Source of the DNA: Burkholderiales bacterium
GTDB taxonomy: Bacteria > Pseudomonadota > Gammaproteobacteria > Burkholderiales > Burkholderiaceae_C
Assembly: GCA_016213205.1 (NCBI GenBank)
Contig: JACRAZ010000107.1
Location: 62,001-126,000, forward strand
Length of the DNA stretch: 64,000 nt
Direction of reading: 5' to 3'
The number at the start of each line of letters is the position of its first letter. The stretch's first letter is position 1. Under the pieces are notes generated by a model, which saw only the letters and a program-made list of their open reading frames with translations, was not told the DNA's origin and did no database searches. The position numbers and the translations under genes were made by a program. Positions 31,105-40,135 of this stretch are shown here, in pieces.

Positions 31105-32088
31105 ATGCACCGCCGCAACGCCCTCACACCCGAAGCCCTGCAGATGATGGACACCATCGCCCGCAGCGGCAGCTTTGCGGCCGCCGCGCGCGAGCTCGGC
31201 AAGGTGCCCTCGGCGCTGACCTACAGCGTGCGCCAGCTCGAGGAAGCGCTGGACGTGCTGCTGTTCGACCGCCGCTCGCGCCAGGCCCGCCTCACCGCCG
31301 CCGGCCAGGAGCTGCTGGACGAGGGCCGGCGCCTGCTGGCCGAGATGGACGCCGTGGCCAACCGTGTGCGGCGCGTGTCCACCGGCTGGGAGTCGCAGCT
31401 CACGATCGCGGTGGATGGCGTGATCTCGCGCCTGACGATGTTCGAGCTGATCGAAGGCTTCTACACGTTGCGCACCGACGCGGCCGAACCCGTGGGCACC
31501 CGGCTGCGCCTGCGCACCGAGATCATGACCGGCCTGTGGGAGGCGCTGGTCACCGGCCAGGCCGACCTGGCGATCGGTGTCTCGCAGGATGCACCGGTGC
31601 GCACCGGCATCGAGGTCCAGCCGCTGGGCGAAGTCGAGTTCGTGTTCGCCGTCGCACCGCACCACCCGCTGGCCGCCTGGCGTCAGCCGGTGGACGACGA
31701 GGCGTTGCTGGCCCACCGCGCGGTGGCGGTGGCGGATTCGGCGCAGCGCCTGTCGCCGATGACGGTGAACCTGCTGCCCGGGCAGGACGTGCTCACCGTG
31801 TCCTCGATGCAGGCCAAGATCGAGGCCCAGCTGCGCTGCCTGGGCTGCGGTTTCGTGCCCGAGCCCTTGATCCGCGAGCAGGTGCGCGCCGGCCGGCTGG
31901 TGGTCAAGCCGGTGGCACGCAGCCGGCCGCCGGTGCGACTGGGTTATGCGTGGCGCAGCGCCTCGGTGGGCCTGCCGCGCCGCGCGCCGCAGGGCCTGGC
32001 GTTGCAATGGTTTCTGCAACAGCTCAAGAGCCCGGCCACGCGGCGGGCACTGCTCGAGCGCCACATCGGCCTGCCAGCGGTGGACTGA
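31105..32088 (+). CDS. LysR-family transcriptional regulator
   Basis: The protein has 327 residues. The N-terminal HTH (MMDTIARSGSFAAAARELGK VPSALTYSVRQ region) is followed by a periplasmic-binding-type effector domain (TIAVDGVISRLTMFELIEGF; TRLRLRTEIMTGLWEALVTG). The start at 31105 (MHRRNALTPEAL) matches the usual start of this subgroup; ATGs at 31078 and 31081 are also in frame but abut the operator. It likely controls the divergent pirin gene and itself. The ligand is unknown. Confidence 0.88.
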   Translation: MHRRNALTPEALQMMDTIARSGSFAAAARELGKVPSALTYSVRQLEEALDVLLFDRRSRQARLTAAGQELLDEGRRLLAEMDAVANRVRRVSTGWESQLTIAVDGVISRLTMFELIEGFYTLRTDAAEPVGTRLRLRTEIMTGLWEALVTGQADLAIGVSQDAPVRTGIEVQPLGEVEFVFAVAPHHPLAAWRQPVDDEALLAHRAVAVADSAQRLSPMTVNLLPGQDVLTVSSMQAKIEAQLRCLGCGFVPEPLIREQVRAGRLVVKPVARSRPPVRLGYAWRSASVGLPRRAPQGLALQWFLQQLKSPATRRALLERHIGLPAVD

Positions 32089-32115
32089 CAGCCGCTCGCC
32101 GGTCAGCACCCGCAG

Positions 32116-33009
32116 ATGGATCGCAGCCCCTACATCGGCCGCTTCGCGCCCTCGCCCACCGGGCCGCTGCACCCGGGCTCGCTGGTGGCGGCGCTGGCCA
32201 GCTGGCTCGATGCGCGCGCGCACGGCGGCCGCTGGCTGGTGCGCATCGAGGACGTGGACGCCCCGCGCTGCCTGCCCGGGGCCGACCAGGTGATCCTCGG
32301 CCAGCTCGCCATCTGCGGGCTGCTGCCCGACGAGGAGCCGGTGCTGCAGTCGACCCGCGGCGCACTGTACGGGGCGGCACTGGCGAGCCTGGTCGAGCGC
32401 GGCCTGGCCTACCCCTGCGGCTGCACGCGGCGCGAGATCGAAGACGCCCTGGTCGCGATGGGCATCCTGCACGAGCGATTCGAAGAACGCCTGTACCCCG
32501 GCACCTGCCGCCACGGCCTGCACGGCAAGCCGGCGCGGGCGACGCGCGTGCGCACCGAGCTCGATGGCCAGGAGGCCGTGCTGGCCTGGCACGACCGGCG
32601 GCTGGGCGAGCAACAGCAGAACGTGGCCCGCAGCGTGGGCGACTTCGTGCTGCGGCGCGCCGATGGCCTGTGGGCCTACCAGCTCGCGGTGGTGGTGGAC
32701 GACGCGGCCCAGGGCGTCACCGATGTCGTGCGCGGCGAGGACCTGGCCGACAACACCGCGCGCCAGATCCACCTGCAGCGCCTGCTGGGCCTGCCGCAGC
32801 CGCGCTACCTGCACACGCCGCTGGTGCTGGGCGCCGACGGCCACAAGCTCAGCAAGCAAAATGGCGCCCAGGCCTTCGACGCCAGCGCGCCGCTGCTTGC
32901 GCTGCAGGCAGCGGGGCGCACGCTGGCACTGCCAGTGATCGAGGCCGGCAGCGCCGGCGAGTGGCTGGCTGCGGCCACGCGGGCCTGGGCGGCCCGCTGG
33001 GTGGCATGA
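32116..33009 (+). CDS. gluQ: Glutamyl-Q tRNA(Asp) synthetase
   Basis: The protein has 297 residues: a class I synthetase catalytic domain without anticodon-binding domain. [20 protein letters not shown] is the HIGH-type motif and [10 protein letters not shown] the KMSKS-type motif. Cysteines in [11 protein letters not shown] and GTCRHG fit the zinc site. It attaches glutamate to queuosine-34 of tRNA(Asp). Length and zinc ligands agree with GluQ rather than GltX. Confidence 0.93.
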   Translation: MDRSPYIGRFAPSPTGPLHPGSLVAALASWLDARAHGGRWLVRIEDVDAPRCLPGADQVILGQLAICGLLPDEEPVLQSTRGALYGAALASLVERGLAYPCGCTRREIEDALVAMGILHERFEERLYPGTCRHGLHGKPARATRVRTELDGQEAVLAWHDRRLGEQQQNVARSVGDFVLRRADGLWAYQLAVVVDDAAQGVTDVVRGEDLADNTARQIHLQRLLGLPQPRYLHTPLVLGADGHKLSKQNGAQAFDASAPLLALQAAGRTLALPVIEAGSAGEWLAAATRAWAARWVA

Positions 33010-33043
33010 TGCGCACCCGTTTTCCCCAACCACGAGCATCACG

Positions 33044-33400
33044 ATGATCACCACCCCCTCCGGGCTCCAGTACGACGACACCCAGGCCGGCACCGGCGCC
33101 GAGGCGCAGGCCGGGCGGCAGGTCACCGTGCACTACACCGGCTGGCTGCACGACCCGGCCCAGCCTAACGGCCGCGGCGCGAAGTTCGATTCCAGCAAGG
33201 ACCGTGGCGACCCGTTCCGCTTCCACCTCGGCGCCGGCATGGTGATCCGAGGCTGGGACGAAGGCGTGCAAGGCATGAAGGTCGGCGGCACCCGCGTGCT
33301 GGTGATCCCGGCCGACCTGGGTTACGGCGCGCGCGGCGCGGGCGGCGTGATCCCGCCGAACGCGACCCTGGTGTTCGAGGTCGACCTGCTGGGCGTCTGA
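33044..33400 (+). CDS. FKBP-type peptidyl-prolyl isomerase, cytoplasmic
   Basis: The protein has 118 residues, a single minimal FKBP domain: VTVHYTGWLHD, KFDSSKDRGDPFRFHLGAGM, VIRGWDEGVQGMKVGGTRVL, IPADLGYGARGAGGVIPPNA and LVFEVDLLGV. The active-site Tyr, Phe, Asp and Trp positions are present. There is no signal peptide. It acts as a general cytoplasmic folding helper. Confidence 0.93.
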   Translation: MITTPSGLQYDDTQAGTGAEAQAGRQVTVHYTGWLHDPAQPNGRGAKFDSSKDRGDPFRFHLGAGMVIRGWDEGVQGMKVGGTRVLVIPADLGYGARGAGGVIPPNATLVFEVDLLGV

Positions 33401-33531
33401 GCGGCCTCCCCAAGGCGGGGGACGCGCCAGCGCGTGCCGCCGCGGCGATGTGACGTTCGGATCAGCAAGGCCGGCCCGCGGTTCCTAGGATTTCCGGCAT
33501 CGATCCATCCGATCTTCGCCGGGAGTCCACC

Positions 33532-34344
33532 GTGCCTGCCACCCTGTCCATCGGCTCCATGGGGCCGCTCGTCAAGCAGCTCCAGGAGGGGCTGAACCAA
33601 CTCGCCAGCCAGCTGCCGAAGCTCGCACCCGACGGCCAGTTCGGCCCCAAGACACGTGGTCGGGTGCAGGAGTTCCAGACCAAGAACCAGCTCGTGCCCG
33701 ACGGCATCGTGGGCCCGCTCACCTGGGACGTGTTGCTGCAGCTGCTGCAGCAGGTGGCCCAAGGCGGCGTGCCCACGATGCCCGGCATGACCAGCAGCGT
33801 GTTCGACGCGCTGCGCCCGCTGGTGCTGCTGATCGCGCAGCAGCACATGGGCAAGGTGGACTTCGGCCAGCTGGTCAACGGCCGACCGAAGGGCATCGAC
33901 TTCGTCAAGGAAGTGTTCGACTTCGCCGCCGGCGTCAAGCTCACCGATGCCAACTTCCGCGAGGGCGGCACGAGTGCCGGCAACTGGATCGCCACGCCCT
34001 GGGTGGGCAACACGGCGCATGTGAAGAGCTGGTGCGGCATCTTCGCGATCTACTGCTACCGCAAGGCCGGCATCCCGGTGCACTGGGACATCGGCAAGGG
34101 CGGCCCGGTGGGCCCGCTCAGGATGCGCACCTTCAGCCCCGGCTTCGCGTCCAAGCTCAAGCCTGGCGACATCGGCTCGGTGCGCACCAAGAGCCACCAC
34201 TTCCTGATCGAGTCGATCAACAGCCAAGGGCCGCTGCCGCCACTGACCACGATCGACGGCAACACCGACTTCGGCCGCATCCAGCGCCGCAATGCGCACA
34301 AGGTGGGGCAGGACAACTTCAACGCCTACGAGTTCACGCAATAG
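33532..34344 (+). CDS. Peptidoglycan-binding protein with C-terminal CHAP/NlpC-like putative hydrolase
   Basis: The protein has 270 residues with no signal peptide. Residues about 8-68 form a PG_binding_1 domain (GPLVKQLQEGLNQLASQLPK and DGQFGPKTRGRVQEFQTKNQ). Residues about 135-270 resemble a cysteine amidase: Cys168 in KSWCGIFAIYCYRKAG, His222/223 in KSHHFLIE and Asn244 in TIDGNTDF could form the triad. That would mean cleavage of peptidoglycan peptides, but the fold is assigned by motif only. The start is GTG 33532. A TAGGAT -10-like element is at 33486. The missing signal peptide suggests phage-like, contact-dependent or non-classical export, or cytoplasmic retention. Confidence 0.75.
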   Translation: MPATLSIGSMGPLVKQLQEGLNQLASQLPKLAPDGQFGPKTRGRVQEFQTKNQLVPDGIVGPLTWDVLLQLLQQVAQGGVPTMPGMTSSVFDALRPLVLLIAQQHMGKVDFGQLVNGRPKGIDFVKEVFDFAAGVKLTDANFREGGTSAGNWIATPWVGNTAHVKSWCGIFAIYCYRKAGIPVHWDIGKGGPVGPLRMRTFSPGFASKLKPGDIGSVRTKSHHFLIESINSQGPLPPLTTIDGNTDFGRIQRRNAHKVGQDNFNAYEFTQ

Positions 34345-34582
34345 GCACCGCGCCGGGCCTGGCTAGAATCCGCCTCGGTCGGCAGTTCACCCAGGCGTTG
34401 CCGCGCGGCACCACCGCGAGCTAAACCTGCCCTCGCCCGCCCCTCGCGGGGCCGCGAGACCCTCCGCCCCTTGCGTCAACCGGCTGGCCCGTCACGGGCA
34501 CCCGTCTCGCGTGCGCACAGGCTGGAAGCCGGCAACCGCCAGCGCCCTTCGCCGGGCACCGTGCGCGCGTGGAGGACATGCC
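34345..34582 (+). promoter_or_regulatory. GC-rich leader region with hairpins before the DUF2087 gene
   Basis: This 238-base gap has a TAGAAT -10-like box at 34364-34369, so the transcript would carry a leader of about 200 bases. It contains CTCGC/GCGAG enclosing CCCC/GGGG (34432-34458), GCCCG/CGGGC around TCA, and a GGCTGGAAGCCGGC palindrome. It ends in a GGAGG ribosome site at 34571-34575. No known riboswitch class was recognised. Confidence 0.4.
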
Positions 34583-35191
34583 ATGAGCCGTTTGCCCTTG
34601 TCGATCACCCTGCCCGATGCGTCGCAGTTCGCGCGTGCGCTGGGCCAGGCCCTGAAGACCCGCCATGCCGCCGGCCTGCCACCGCCCGGGCATGTGGAAC
34701 TGCTGAACCACGTGGCCCGCGCGCTGGGCCACCGCAACCTGCAGGCCCTGCAGCAGGCGCGGCCACCGGCCCTGCCGCGGCCACCGCTGGCCGCCGAGGA
34801 CCTGCCACCCCCGCTGCCGCTGAGCACGCATGCCCGCAAGGCGTTGATGCAGTTCGATTCACGTGGCCAGCTGCTGCGCTGGCCAAACAAGTACAGCGTG
34901 CAGAAGCTCGCGCTGTGGGTGCTGTGGTCGCAGTTCGATGGACGCCGCGTCTATGCCGAAGCCGAGGTCAACGAGATCCTGAAGGCCGCCCACCGCTACG
35001 GCGACCATGCCACGCTGCGGCGCGAGCTGGTCAACCACCACCTGCTCACGCGCAAGAGCGATTGCTCCGAATACCGCAAGCTGCCCGCGCGGCCGGACGA
35101 TGAGGCCCGTGCCCTGCTGGGCGCCTGGCGACGGATGCTGCGCAGCCGCTTGGCCGCGCCGGATCACAATGCGAGGAACGTGCGCCGGTAG
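34583..35191 (+). CDS. Glyoxalase-related N-domain / DUF2087 protein
   Basis: The protein has 202 residues. The N-terminus ([40 protein letters not shown]) resembles the short glyoxalase-related helical domain. Residues about 85-165 are DUF2087-like ([40 protein letters not shown]), a domain found at the end of some transcriptional regulators. No HTH is obvious. The ATG at 34583 follows GGAGG. It overlaps the convergent orn gene by 28 bases. The stop is TAG. Confidence 0.75.
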   Translation: MSRLPLSITLPDASQFARALGQALKTRHAAGLPPPGHVELLNHVARALGHRNLQALQQARPPALPRPPLAAEDLPPPLPLSTHARKALMQFDSRGQLLRWPNKYSVQKLALWVLWSQFDGRRVYAEAEVNEILKAAHRYGDHATLRRELVNHHLLTRKSDCSEYRKLPARPDDEARALLGAWRRMLRSRLAAPDHNARNVRR

Positions 35192-35748
35192 TGCAGCAGC
35201 TCGTCGATGGACTCATGGATGTCGGCCAGCGCGGTGTGCGCCTGCGCCTTCTTGAAGCCGTCCAGCACCGCAGGCTTCCAGCGCCTGGCCAGCTCCTTCA
35301 GGGTGCTGACATCGAGGTTGCGGTAGTGGAAGAAGGCCTCGAGCTCGGGCATGTCCTTCGCGAGAAAGCGGCGGTCCTGGCAGATCGAATTGCCGCACAT
35401 CGGGCTCTTGCCGGCCGGCACGTACTGCTTCAGCCACGCGATCACCTCGGCCTGGGCCCGGGCCTCGTCCACCGTGGAGGCCTTCACCCGGTCGATCAGG
35501 CCGCTGCGGCCGTGCGTGCCCTTGTTCCAGGCATCCATCGCGTCGAGCGTGGCGTCGCTCTGGTGGATGGCGAACACGGGGCCCTCGACGCGCTGGGTCA
35601 GCTGCGCATCGGTGACGACCACCGCGATCTCGATGATGCGGTCGGTGGTGGGTGACAGGCCGGTCATCTCCAGGTCGATCCAGATCAGGTTCTGGTCGCT
35701 GGGCGCCAACGTGGCAACAGGGGTGGGGGTTTGCTCGGGCAGGCTCAT
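35164..35748 (-). CDS. orn: Oligoribonuclease
   Basis: This 194-residue DEDDh exonuclease has [20 protein letters not shown] with the first Asp/Glu pair, [10 protein letters not shown] with the next Asp, and [18 protein letters not shown] with the His/Asp end. It degrades 2- to 5-nt RNAs and the dinucleotide pGpG from c-di-GMP turnover, and is usually essential. It is divergent from the M48 protease gene. Confidence 0.95.
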   Translation of the reverse strand: MSLPEQTPTPVATLAPSDQNLIWIDLEMTGLSPTTDRIIEIAVVVTDAQLTQRVEGPVFAIHQSDATLDAMDAWNKGTHGRSGLIDRVKASTVDEARAQAEVIAWLKQYVPAGKSPMCGNSICQDRRFLAKDMPELEAFFHYRNLDVSTLKELARRWKPAVLDGFKKAQAHTALADIHESIDELLHYRRTFLAL

Positions 35749-35781
35749 GCGGCAATTGTCGCAGCCCTACACTTCGCACCC

Positions 35782-37053
35782 ATGTCGTCCTCCCTGCTCA
35801 CGTTGCTGTTTGCCACCGCGCTGGTGGTCTCGCTGGCCGTCAAGCTGTGGCTGGCTTCGCGCCAGATGCGCCACGTGGCGGCCCACCGGGCGGCCGTGCC
35901 GCCGGCCTTTCGAGCCACGGTGTCGCTCGCCGCGCATCAGCGTGCAGCCGACTACACGCTGGCCAAGGGCCGCTTCGGCATCCTGGCCACCGCTTTCGCC
36001 AGCACCGTGCTGCTGGGCTGGACGCTGCTGGGCGGGCTGGACCAGCTGAATGCGCTGCTGCTGAACACCGTGCAGCCGCGCTTCGGCGACATGGCCTATC
36101 AGCTCGCCCTGCTGGCCGCCTTCACGCTGATCGGCGGCCTGCTGGACCTGCCCTTCGAGCTGTGGAGCACCTTCCGCATCGAGCAGCAGTTCGGCTTCAA
36201 CCGCACGACACCGCGCCTGTATGTCGTCGACCTGCTCAAGGGCCTGGCGGTGGGCGCGGTGATCGGCCTGCCGCTGGCCGCGCTGATCCTGTGGATCATG
36301 GGCGCCACGGGTCGCTGGTGGTGGTTGTGGGCGTGGGGCGCGTGGGCGGCCTTCAACCTGCTGATCATGGTGCTGTACCCCACCGTGATCGCCCCCTTGT
36401 TCAACAAGTTCGAGCCGCTGGCCGACGCCTCGCTGGCCGAACGCGTGCAGGCCCTGATGAAGCGCTGCGGCTTCGCCGCCAAGGGCCTGTTCGTGATGGA
36501 CGGCAGCCGGCGCTCGGCCCACGGCAACGCCTACTTCACCGGCCTGGGCGCGGCCAAGCGCGTGGTGTTCTTCGACACCCTGCTGGCCAAGCTCTCGCCC
36601 GGCGAGGTGGAGGCCGTGCTGGCGCACGAGCTGGGCCACTTCAAGCACCGTCATGTCACCAAGCGCATCGTGATGATGATGCTGATGAGCCTGGCCGGCC
36701 TCGCGCTGCTGGGCTGGCTGGCGGGCCAGAGCGGCTTCTACACGGGCCTGGGCGTGCAGCCCAACATCGGCACCCCCAACGATGCATTGGCGCTGCTGCT
36801 GTTCATGATCGTGGTGCCGGTGTTCGGCTTCTTTGCGTCGCCACTGATGGCGCTGCTGTCGCGCCGCCACGAATTCCAGGCCGATGCCTATGCCTGCGCG
36901 CAGGCCGACGGCTCGGCGCTGGCCAGCGCGCTGATCAAGCTGCACGAGGACAACGCATCGACGCTCACACCCGACCCGCTGTACGTGCGCTTCTACTACT
37001 CCCACCCGCCGGCTGGGGAACGGCTGGCGGCCCTGACGCTGCAGCCGAGGTGA
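35782..37053 (+). CDS. M48-family (Ste24/HtpX-like) membrane zinc metalloprotease
   Basis: The protein has 423 residues with several membrane segments in the first 340 residues (LLTLLFATALVVSLAVKLWL; AALILWIMGATGRWWWLWAW). The zinc motif HELGH is at 282-286, with a downstream Glu in HEFQADAYACAQ. It fits the Ste24/CAAX-protease-like M48 type of membrane quality control. It is followed by phhB eight bases later. Confidence 0.92.
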   Translation: MSSSLLTLLFATALVVSLAVKLWLASRQMRHVAAHRAAVPPAFRATVSLAAHQRAADYTLAKGRFGILATAFASTVLLGWTLLGGLDQLNALLLNTVQPRFGDMAYQLALLAAFTLIGGLLDLPFELWSTFRIEQQFGFNRTTPRLYVVDLLKGLAVGAVIGLPLAALILWIMGATGRWWWLWAWGAWAAFNLLIMVLYPTVIAPLFNKFEPLADASLAERVQALMKRCGFAAKGLFVMDGSRRSAHGNAYFTGLGAAKRVVFFDTLLAKLSPGEVEAVLAHELGHFKHRHVTKRIVMMMLMSLAGLALLGWLAGQSGFYTGLGVQPNIGTPNDALALLLFMIVVPVFGFFASPLMALLSRRHEFQADAYACAQADGSALASALIKLHEDNASTLTPDPLYVRFYYSHPPAGERLAALTLQPR

Positions 37054-37060
37054 TCCGACC

Positions 37061-37396
37061 ATGGATGACGATCTCACACGCCGCCACTGCCAGCCGCTGG
37101 AAGGCCACGCGGCAATGACCGCGGACGAAGTGGCCGCCCACCTGCCCCGGGTGCCGGGCTGGCGCCTGGCCGACGGGGCCATCGAGAAGCGATTCGACTT
37201 CCCCGACTTCCATCGCACCATGGGCTTCGTCAATGCGCTGGCCTGGGTGGCCAACCAGGAAGACCACCACCCGGAGCTCGCGGTGGGCTATGGCCGCTGC
37301 ACCGTGCGCTTCAACACGCACTCGGTGCAGGGCCTGTCGATCAACGACTTCATCTGCGCGGCCAAGGTGGATGCCTTGCTGAGCCGCGACGCATGA
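37061..37396 (+). CDS. phhB: 4a-hydroxytetrahydrobiopterin dehydratase (pterin-4a-carbinolamine dehydratase)
   Basis: The protein has 111 residues. The family signature (E/D)xHHPx appears as NQEDHHPELAVGYGRCTVRF, and LPRVPGWRLADGAIEKRFDF precedes it. It dehydrates the pterin cofactor in aromatic hydroxylation; no phenylalanine hydroxylase is in the window. It ends in ATGA overlap with rsgA. The pairing M48-phhB-rsgA is common in Burkholderiales. Confidence 0.93.
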   Translation: MDDDLTRRHCQPLEGHAAMTADEVAAHLPRVPGWRLADGAIEKRFDFPDFHRTMGFVNALAWVANQEDHHPELAVGYGRCTVRFNTHSVQGLSINDFICAAKVDALLSRDA

Positions 37397-38292
37397 CGGC
37401 ACAAGCCCCCAACGGACGGGTGGTCGGCGCCCACGGCCGGCACTTCATGGTCGAGGCGAGCGATGGCCGCCGCCTGATCTGCCACCCCCGCGGCAAGAAG
37501 AGCGACTGCGTCGTCGGCGACCGGGTGCACTGGCAACCCGCTGGCGACGAGGGCGTGATCGAGCGCATCGCCGAGCGCCGCAACCTGCTGTTCCGCCAGG
37601 ACGAGTGGCGCAGCAAGTCCTTTGCGGCCAACCTCGACCAGTTGCTGATCCTGGTCGCGGCCGAGCCGATGTACGCCGAGACCCAGCTGGCCCGCGCGCT
37701 GATCGCGGCGGAGCAGGCCGGCATCCCGTCGCTGATCGTGCTGAACAAGATCGATCTTCCGCAGGCCGAGGCGGCGCGCCAGCGGCTGGCTCCCTATCGC
37801 GCGATGGGCGTGGCCGTGCTCGAATGTTCGCTGAAGGCCCGCGGCGACGAGGCCATCGCGTTGCTGGGGCCGCACCTGCTGGACCGCGCGACGCTGGTGC
37901 TGGGCCCCAGCGGCATGGGCAAGAGCACGCTCATCAACCGCATGGTGCCCGCTGCCGCCGCGCAGGTGGGCGAGATCTCGCAGGCCCTGAACAGCGGCCG
38001 CCACACCACCACCACGACCACCTGGTACTGGCTGGACGACGAGCGCCGCAGCGCGCTGATCGATTCCCCGGGCTTCCAGGAGTTCGGCCTGCGCCAGGTG
38101 GCCAGCGCCGACCTGCCTCGCTGGATGCCCGATCTGGGCCGGCATGCCGGCGAGTGCCGCTTCTACAACTGCACCCACCTGCACGAGCCCGGCTGTGGCG
38201 TGCGTGCCGCGCTCGAGCGTGGCGAGATCAGCGCCTCGCGTTACCGCATCTACCAGGAACTGCACGCCGAGTTGTCGGCGACACGCTGGTAG
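37393..38292 (+). CDS. rsgA: Ribosome small-subunit-dependent GTPase
   Basis: The protein has 299 residues: N-terminal OB-fold and circularly permuted GTPase. G4 NKIDLPQ precedes the P-loop GPSGMGKST (171-179), then DSPGFQEFG, then a zinc finger in CRFYNCTHLHEPGCGVRAAL. It helps mature the 30S subunit. The start overlaps phhB; the stop is TAG. Confidence 0.95.
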   Translation: MTAQAPNGRVVGAHGRHFMVEASDGRRLICHPRGKKSDCVVGDRVHWQPAGDEGVIERIAERRNLLFRQDEWRSKSFAANLDQLLILVAAEPMYAETQLARALIAAEQAGIPSLIVLNKIDLPQAEAARQRLAPYRAMGVAVLECSLKARGDEAIALLGPHLLDRATLVLGPSGMGKSTLINRMVPAAAAQVGEISQALNSGRHTTTTTTWYWLDDERRSALIDSPGFQEFGLRQVASADLPRWMPDLGRHAGECRFYNCTHLHEPGCGVRAALERGEISASRYRIYQELHAELSATRW

Positions 38293-38301
38293 CGCCCGGG
38301 C

Positions 38302-39288
38302 TCAGCCCACCAGGTTGGCCAGGGTCAGCAGGGCCACCAGCAGCATCCACAACACGACCGAACGCCACACCAGCCCGACCACGCTGCGCAGGTGGCCCAT
38401 TTGCGGAGGCACACCGGCGGTGGAGCCTTCGGCGCCCGGCGTGTCCGTCGGCCCCGCCTCGAAGGTGCGCGAGCGATCGGGCGTGACGCCGGGCGCGGCA
38501 TCGCCGCCCAGTTGCACCCCCACGGCACCGGCGGCTGCCGCGAGGATCACGCCCTCGTTGGCATGCTTCCACAGCGCGGCGTCGCGCCGCCAGCTGTTGA
38601 TCGCCTCTTCGAAGTTACCCACCACCGCGAAGCCGAAGGCCGTCAGCCGCGCCGGCACGTGATCGATCAGCGCGAACATCTGCTGCGAGATGCGCATCAA
38701 GCGGTCATTGGCCGGGACCCCCAGCGCCTTGCTGGGGAAGGTCCAGTATCGGCTGGCGAACTCGGCCATGCGGTACAGCACCGCACCCAGCGGCCCCAGC
38801 CCCAGCGTGGACAGCAGCACGAACCAGAAGAACACGCCGAACACATGGCGGTGCGCCGCCAGCAGGGCGTGCTCGATCACATGGCGCATCAGCTCGGTGC
38901 GGGGCAGTTCGCTCGCATCCAGGTGTCGCCACTCGGCGAGCAGGCGGCGCGCCTCGAACTCGTCCCCACGGTCCAGCGCGTCGCGGATGTCGGTGAAGTA
39001 GTGGCTGAACTGCCGGAACCCCAGCGTGAGGTAGAGCACGGCCACGTTGAACAGCAGCGACAACAGCAGGCTGTTGTGGTGCACCAGCAGGTACAGCGCC
39101 GCGATCGCGAGCCCGGGCGTCAGCACCGACACGCACCACACCACCCAGGCATGGTGCTCGCGGCCGGCATCGAAGTTGCGCCCCGTCCAGCTGACCCAGG
39201 TCACCAGCGCATGGTGCACCCAGTTGTCGCGTGGCAGCGGCTTGAGCTGCTCGATCACCAGCGCAAACAGGACGGCAAAGAAACTCAT
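38302..39288 (-). CDS. CobD/CbiB family membrane protein
   Basis: The protein has 328 residues with about four to five membrane segments: FFAVLFALVIEQLKP at the N-terminus, VVWCVSVLTPGLAIAALYLL, FFWFVLLSTLGLGPLGAVLY and a C-terminal VVLWMLLVALLTLANLVG. It belongs to the CobD/AmpE-like group of Burkholderiales that stands outside cobalamin clusters. A regulatory or membrane-scaffold role is more likely than cobinamide synthesis, but this is inference. Confidence 0.82.
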   Translation of the reverse strand: MSFFAVLFALVIEQLKPLPRDNWVHHALVTWVSWTGRNFDAGREHHAWVVWCVSVLTPGLAIAALYLLVHHNSLLLSLLFNVAVLYLTLGFRQFSHYFTDIRDALDRGDEFEARRLLAEWRHLDASELPRTELMRHVIEHALLAAHRHVFGVFFWFVLLSTLGLGPLGAVLYRMAEFASRYWTFPSKALGVPANDRLMRISQQMFALIDHVPARLTAFGFAVVGNFEEAINSWRRDAALWKHANEGVILAAAAGAVGVQLGGDAAPGVTPDRSRTFEAGPTDTPGAEGSTAGVPPQMGHLRSVVGLVWRSVVLWMLLVALLTLANLVG

Positions 39289-39362
39289 CGCCGCGCATCA
39301 TACCCACCGCCCCGCCTGGGCTTGAGCAGCGTCAGGCCTGCCGGACCCGCAGGGCCACGGAC

Positions 39363-40064
39363 TCAGGCCGACAGGAAGCGGTACAGGTTGCGCAGCATCG
39401 CGGCTGTCGCGCCCCAGATGAAGTAGTCGCGCGCCTGGCCATCATCGCCGCGTGAGGTCCAGGGCATGGACAGGAACTGCCGTGTGTCGCCCGCAAACTC
39501 GACGCGGTGCCGGCGGTGGTGGGCCGGCGTCATCAGGAAGCTCAGCGGCACCTCGAAGGCTTCGGCCACCTCGAAGTCGTCCGGGGTCAACTGGAAGCCT
39601 GGCCGCACCAGCGCCACCACGGGGGTCACGACATAGCTGGTCACGGTGGTGTAGTGCGGCATCGCGCCGATCACCTGCACGTGTTCGCGCCGCAGGCCGA
39701 CCTCTTCCTCGGTCTCGCGCAGCGCGGTGGCGACGGCGTCGGCGTCGTGTGCCTCGGCGCCCCCGCCGGGAAAGCTGATCTGGCCGGCATGGTCGCGCAG
39801 ATGGTCGGTGCGCCGCGTGAGCAGCACCTGCAGGCCATGTTCGCGCTCGACCAGCGGCACCAGCACCGAGGCCGCGCGCGGCTCGCGCTCGAAGAAGCGA
39901 CGCCCGTCTCCGGGCAGTTCGGGTGCCCACACCGGCGGGGCTGCGAATCGTTCACGCAGCGCCTGCGGCGTCATCCGCTCCGGGGCCACCGGCGGCAGGT
40001 GGTCGTCGACGCCGATCACCGGGATCGCCTGCGGGTTGGTGATGCGGGGCACAGGCAAGCTCAT
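39363..40064 (-). CDS. Nudix hydrolase, CoA pyrophosphatase type
   Basis: The protein has 233 residues. The Nudix box reads GGGAEAHDADAVATALRETE EEVGL, preceded by QISFPGG as in NudL/YeaB-type CoA pyrophosphatases. These cleave CoA to 3',5'-ADP and 4'-phosphopantetheine. It lies upstream of rplS on the same strand but behind rplS's own terminator. Confidence 0.88.
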   Translation of the reverse strand: MSLPVPRITNPQAIPVIGVDDHLPPVAPERMTPQALRERFAAPPVWAPELPGDGRRFFEREPRAASVLVPLVEREHGLQVLLTRRTDHLRDHAGQISFPGGGAEAHDADAVATALRETEEEVGLRREHVQVIGAMPHYTTVTSYVVTPVVALVRPGFQLTPDDFEVAEAFEVPLSFLMTPAHHRRHRVEFAGDTRQFLSMPWTSRGDDGQARDYFIWGATAAMLRNLYRFLSA

Positions 40065-40087
40065 GCGTGCAGGATATCGCGGGCATG

Positions 40088-40112
40088 AAAAAGCCGCCCC
40101 GGGGGCGGCTTC
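40088..40112 (-). terminator. Rho-independent terminator after rplS
   Basis: On the minus strand AAGCCGCC pairs with GGCGGCTT around CCCCGG-type bases and continues into TTTTT. It ends the rpsP-rimM-trmD-rplS operon. Confidence 0.8.
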
Positions 40113-40135
40113 TCGAGCATGCGCTGGGGCACGGC

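Noticed and set aside
31072-33126. 684-codon minus-strand frame opposite lysR and gluQ
   Set aside because: Two well-supported genes occupy the plus strand; composition is that of a GC shadow.
34432-34458. Terminator after the PG-binding gene
   Set aside because: The CTCGC/GCGAG hairpin lacks a U-tract, so it is not called a terminator.
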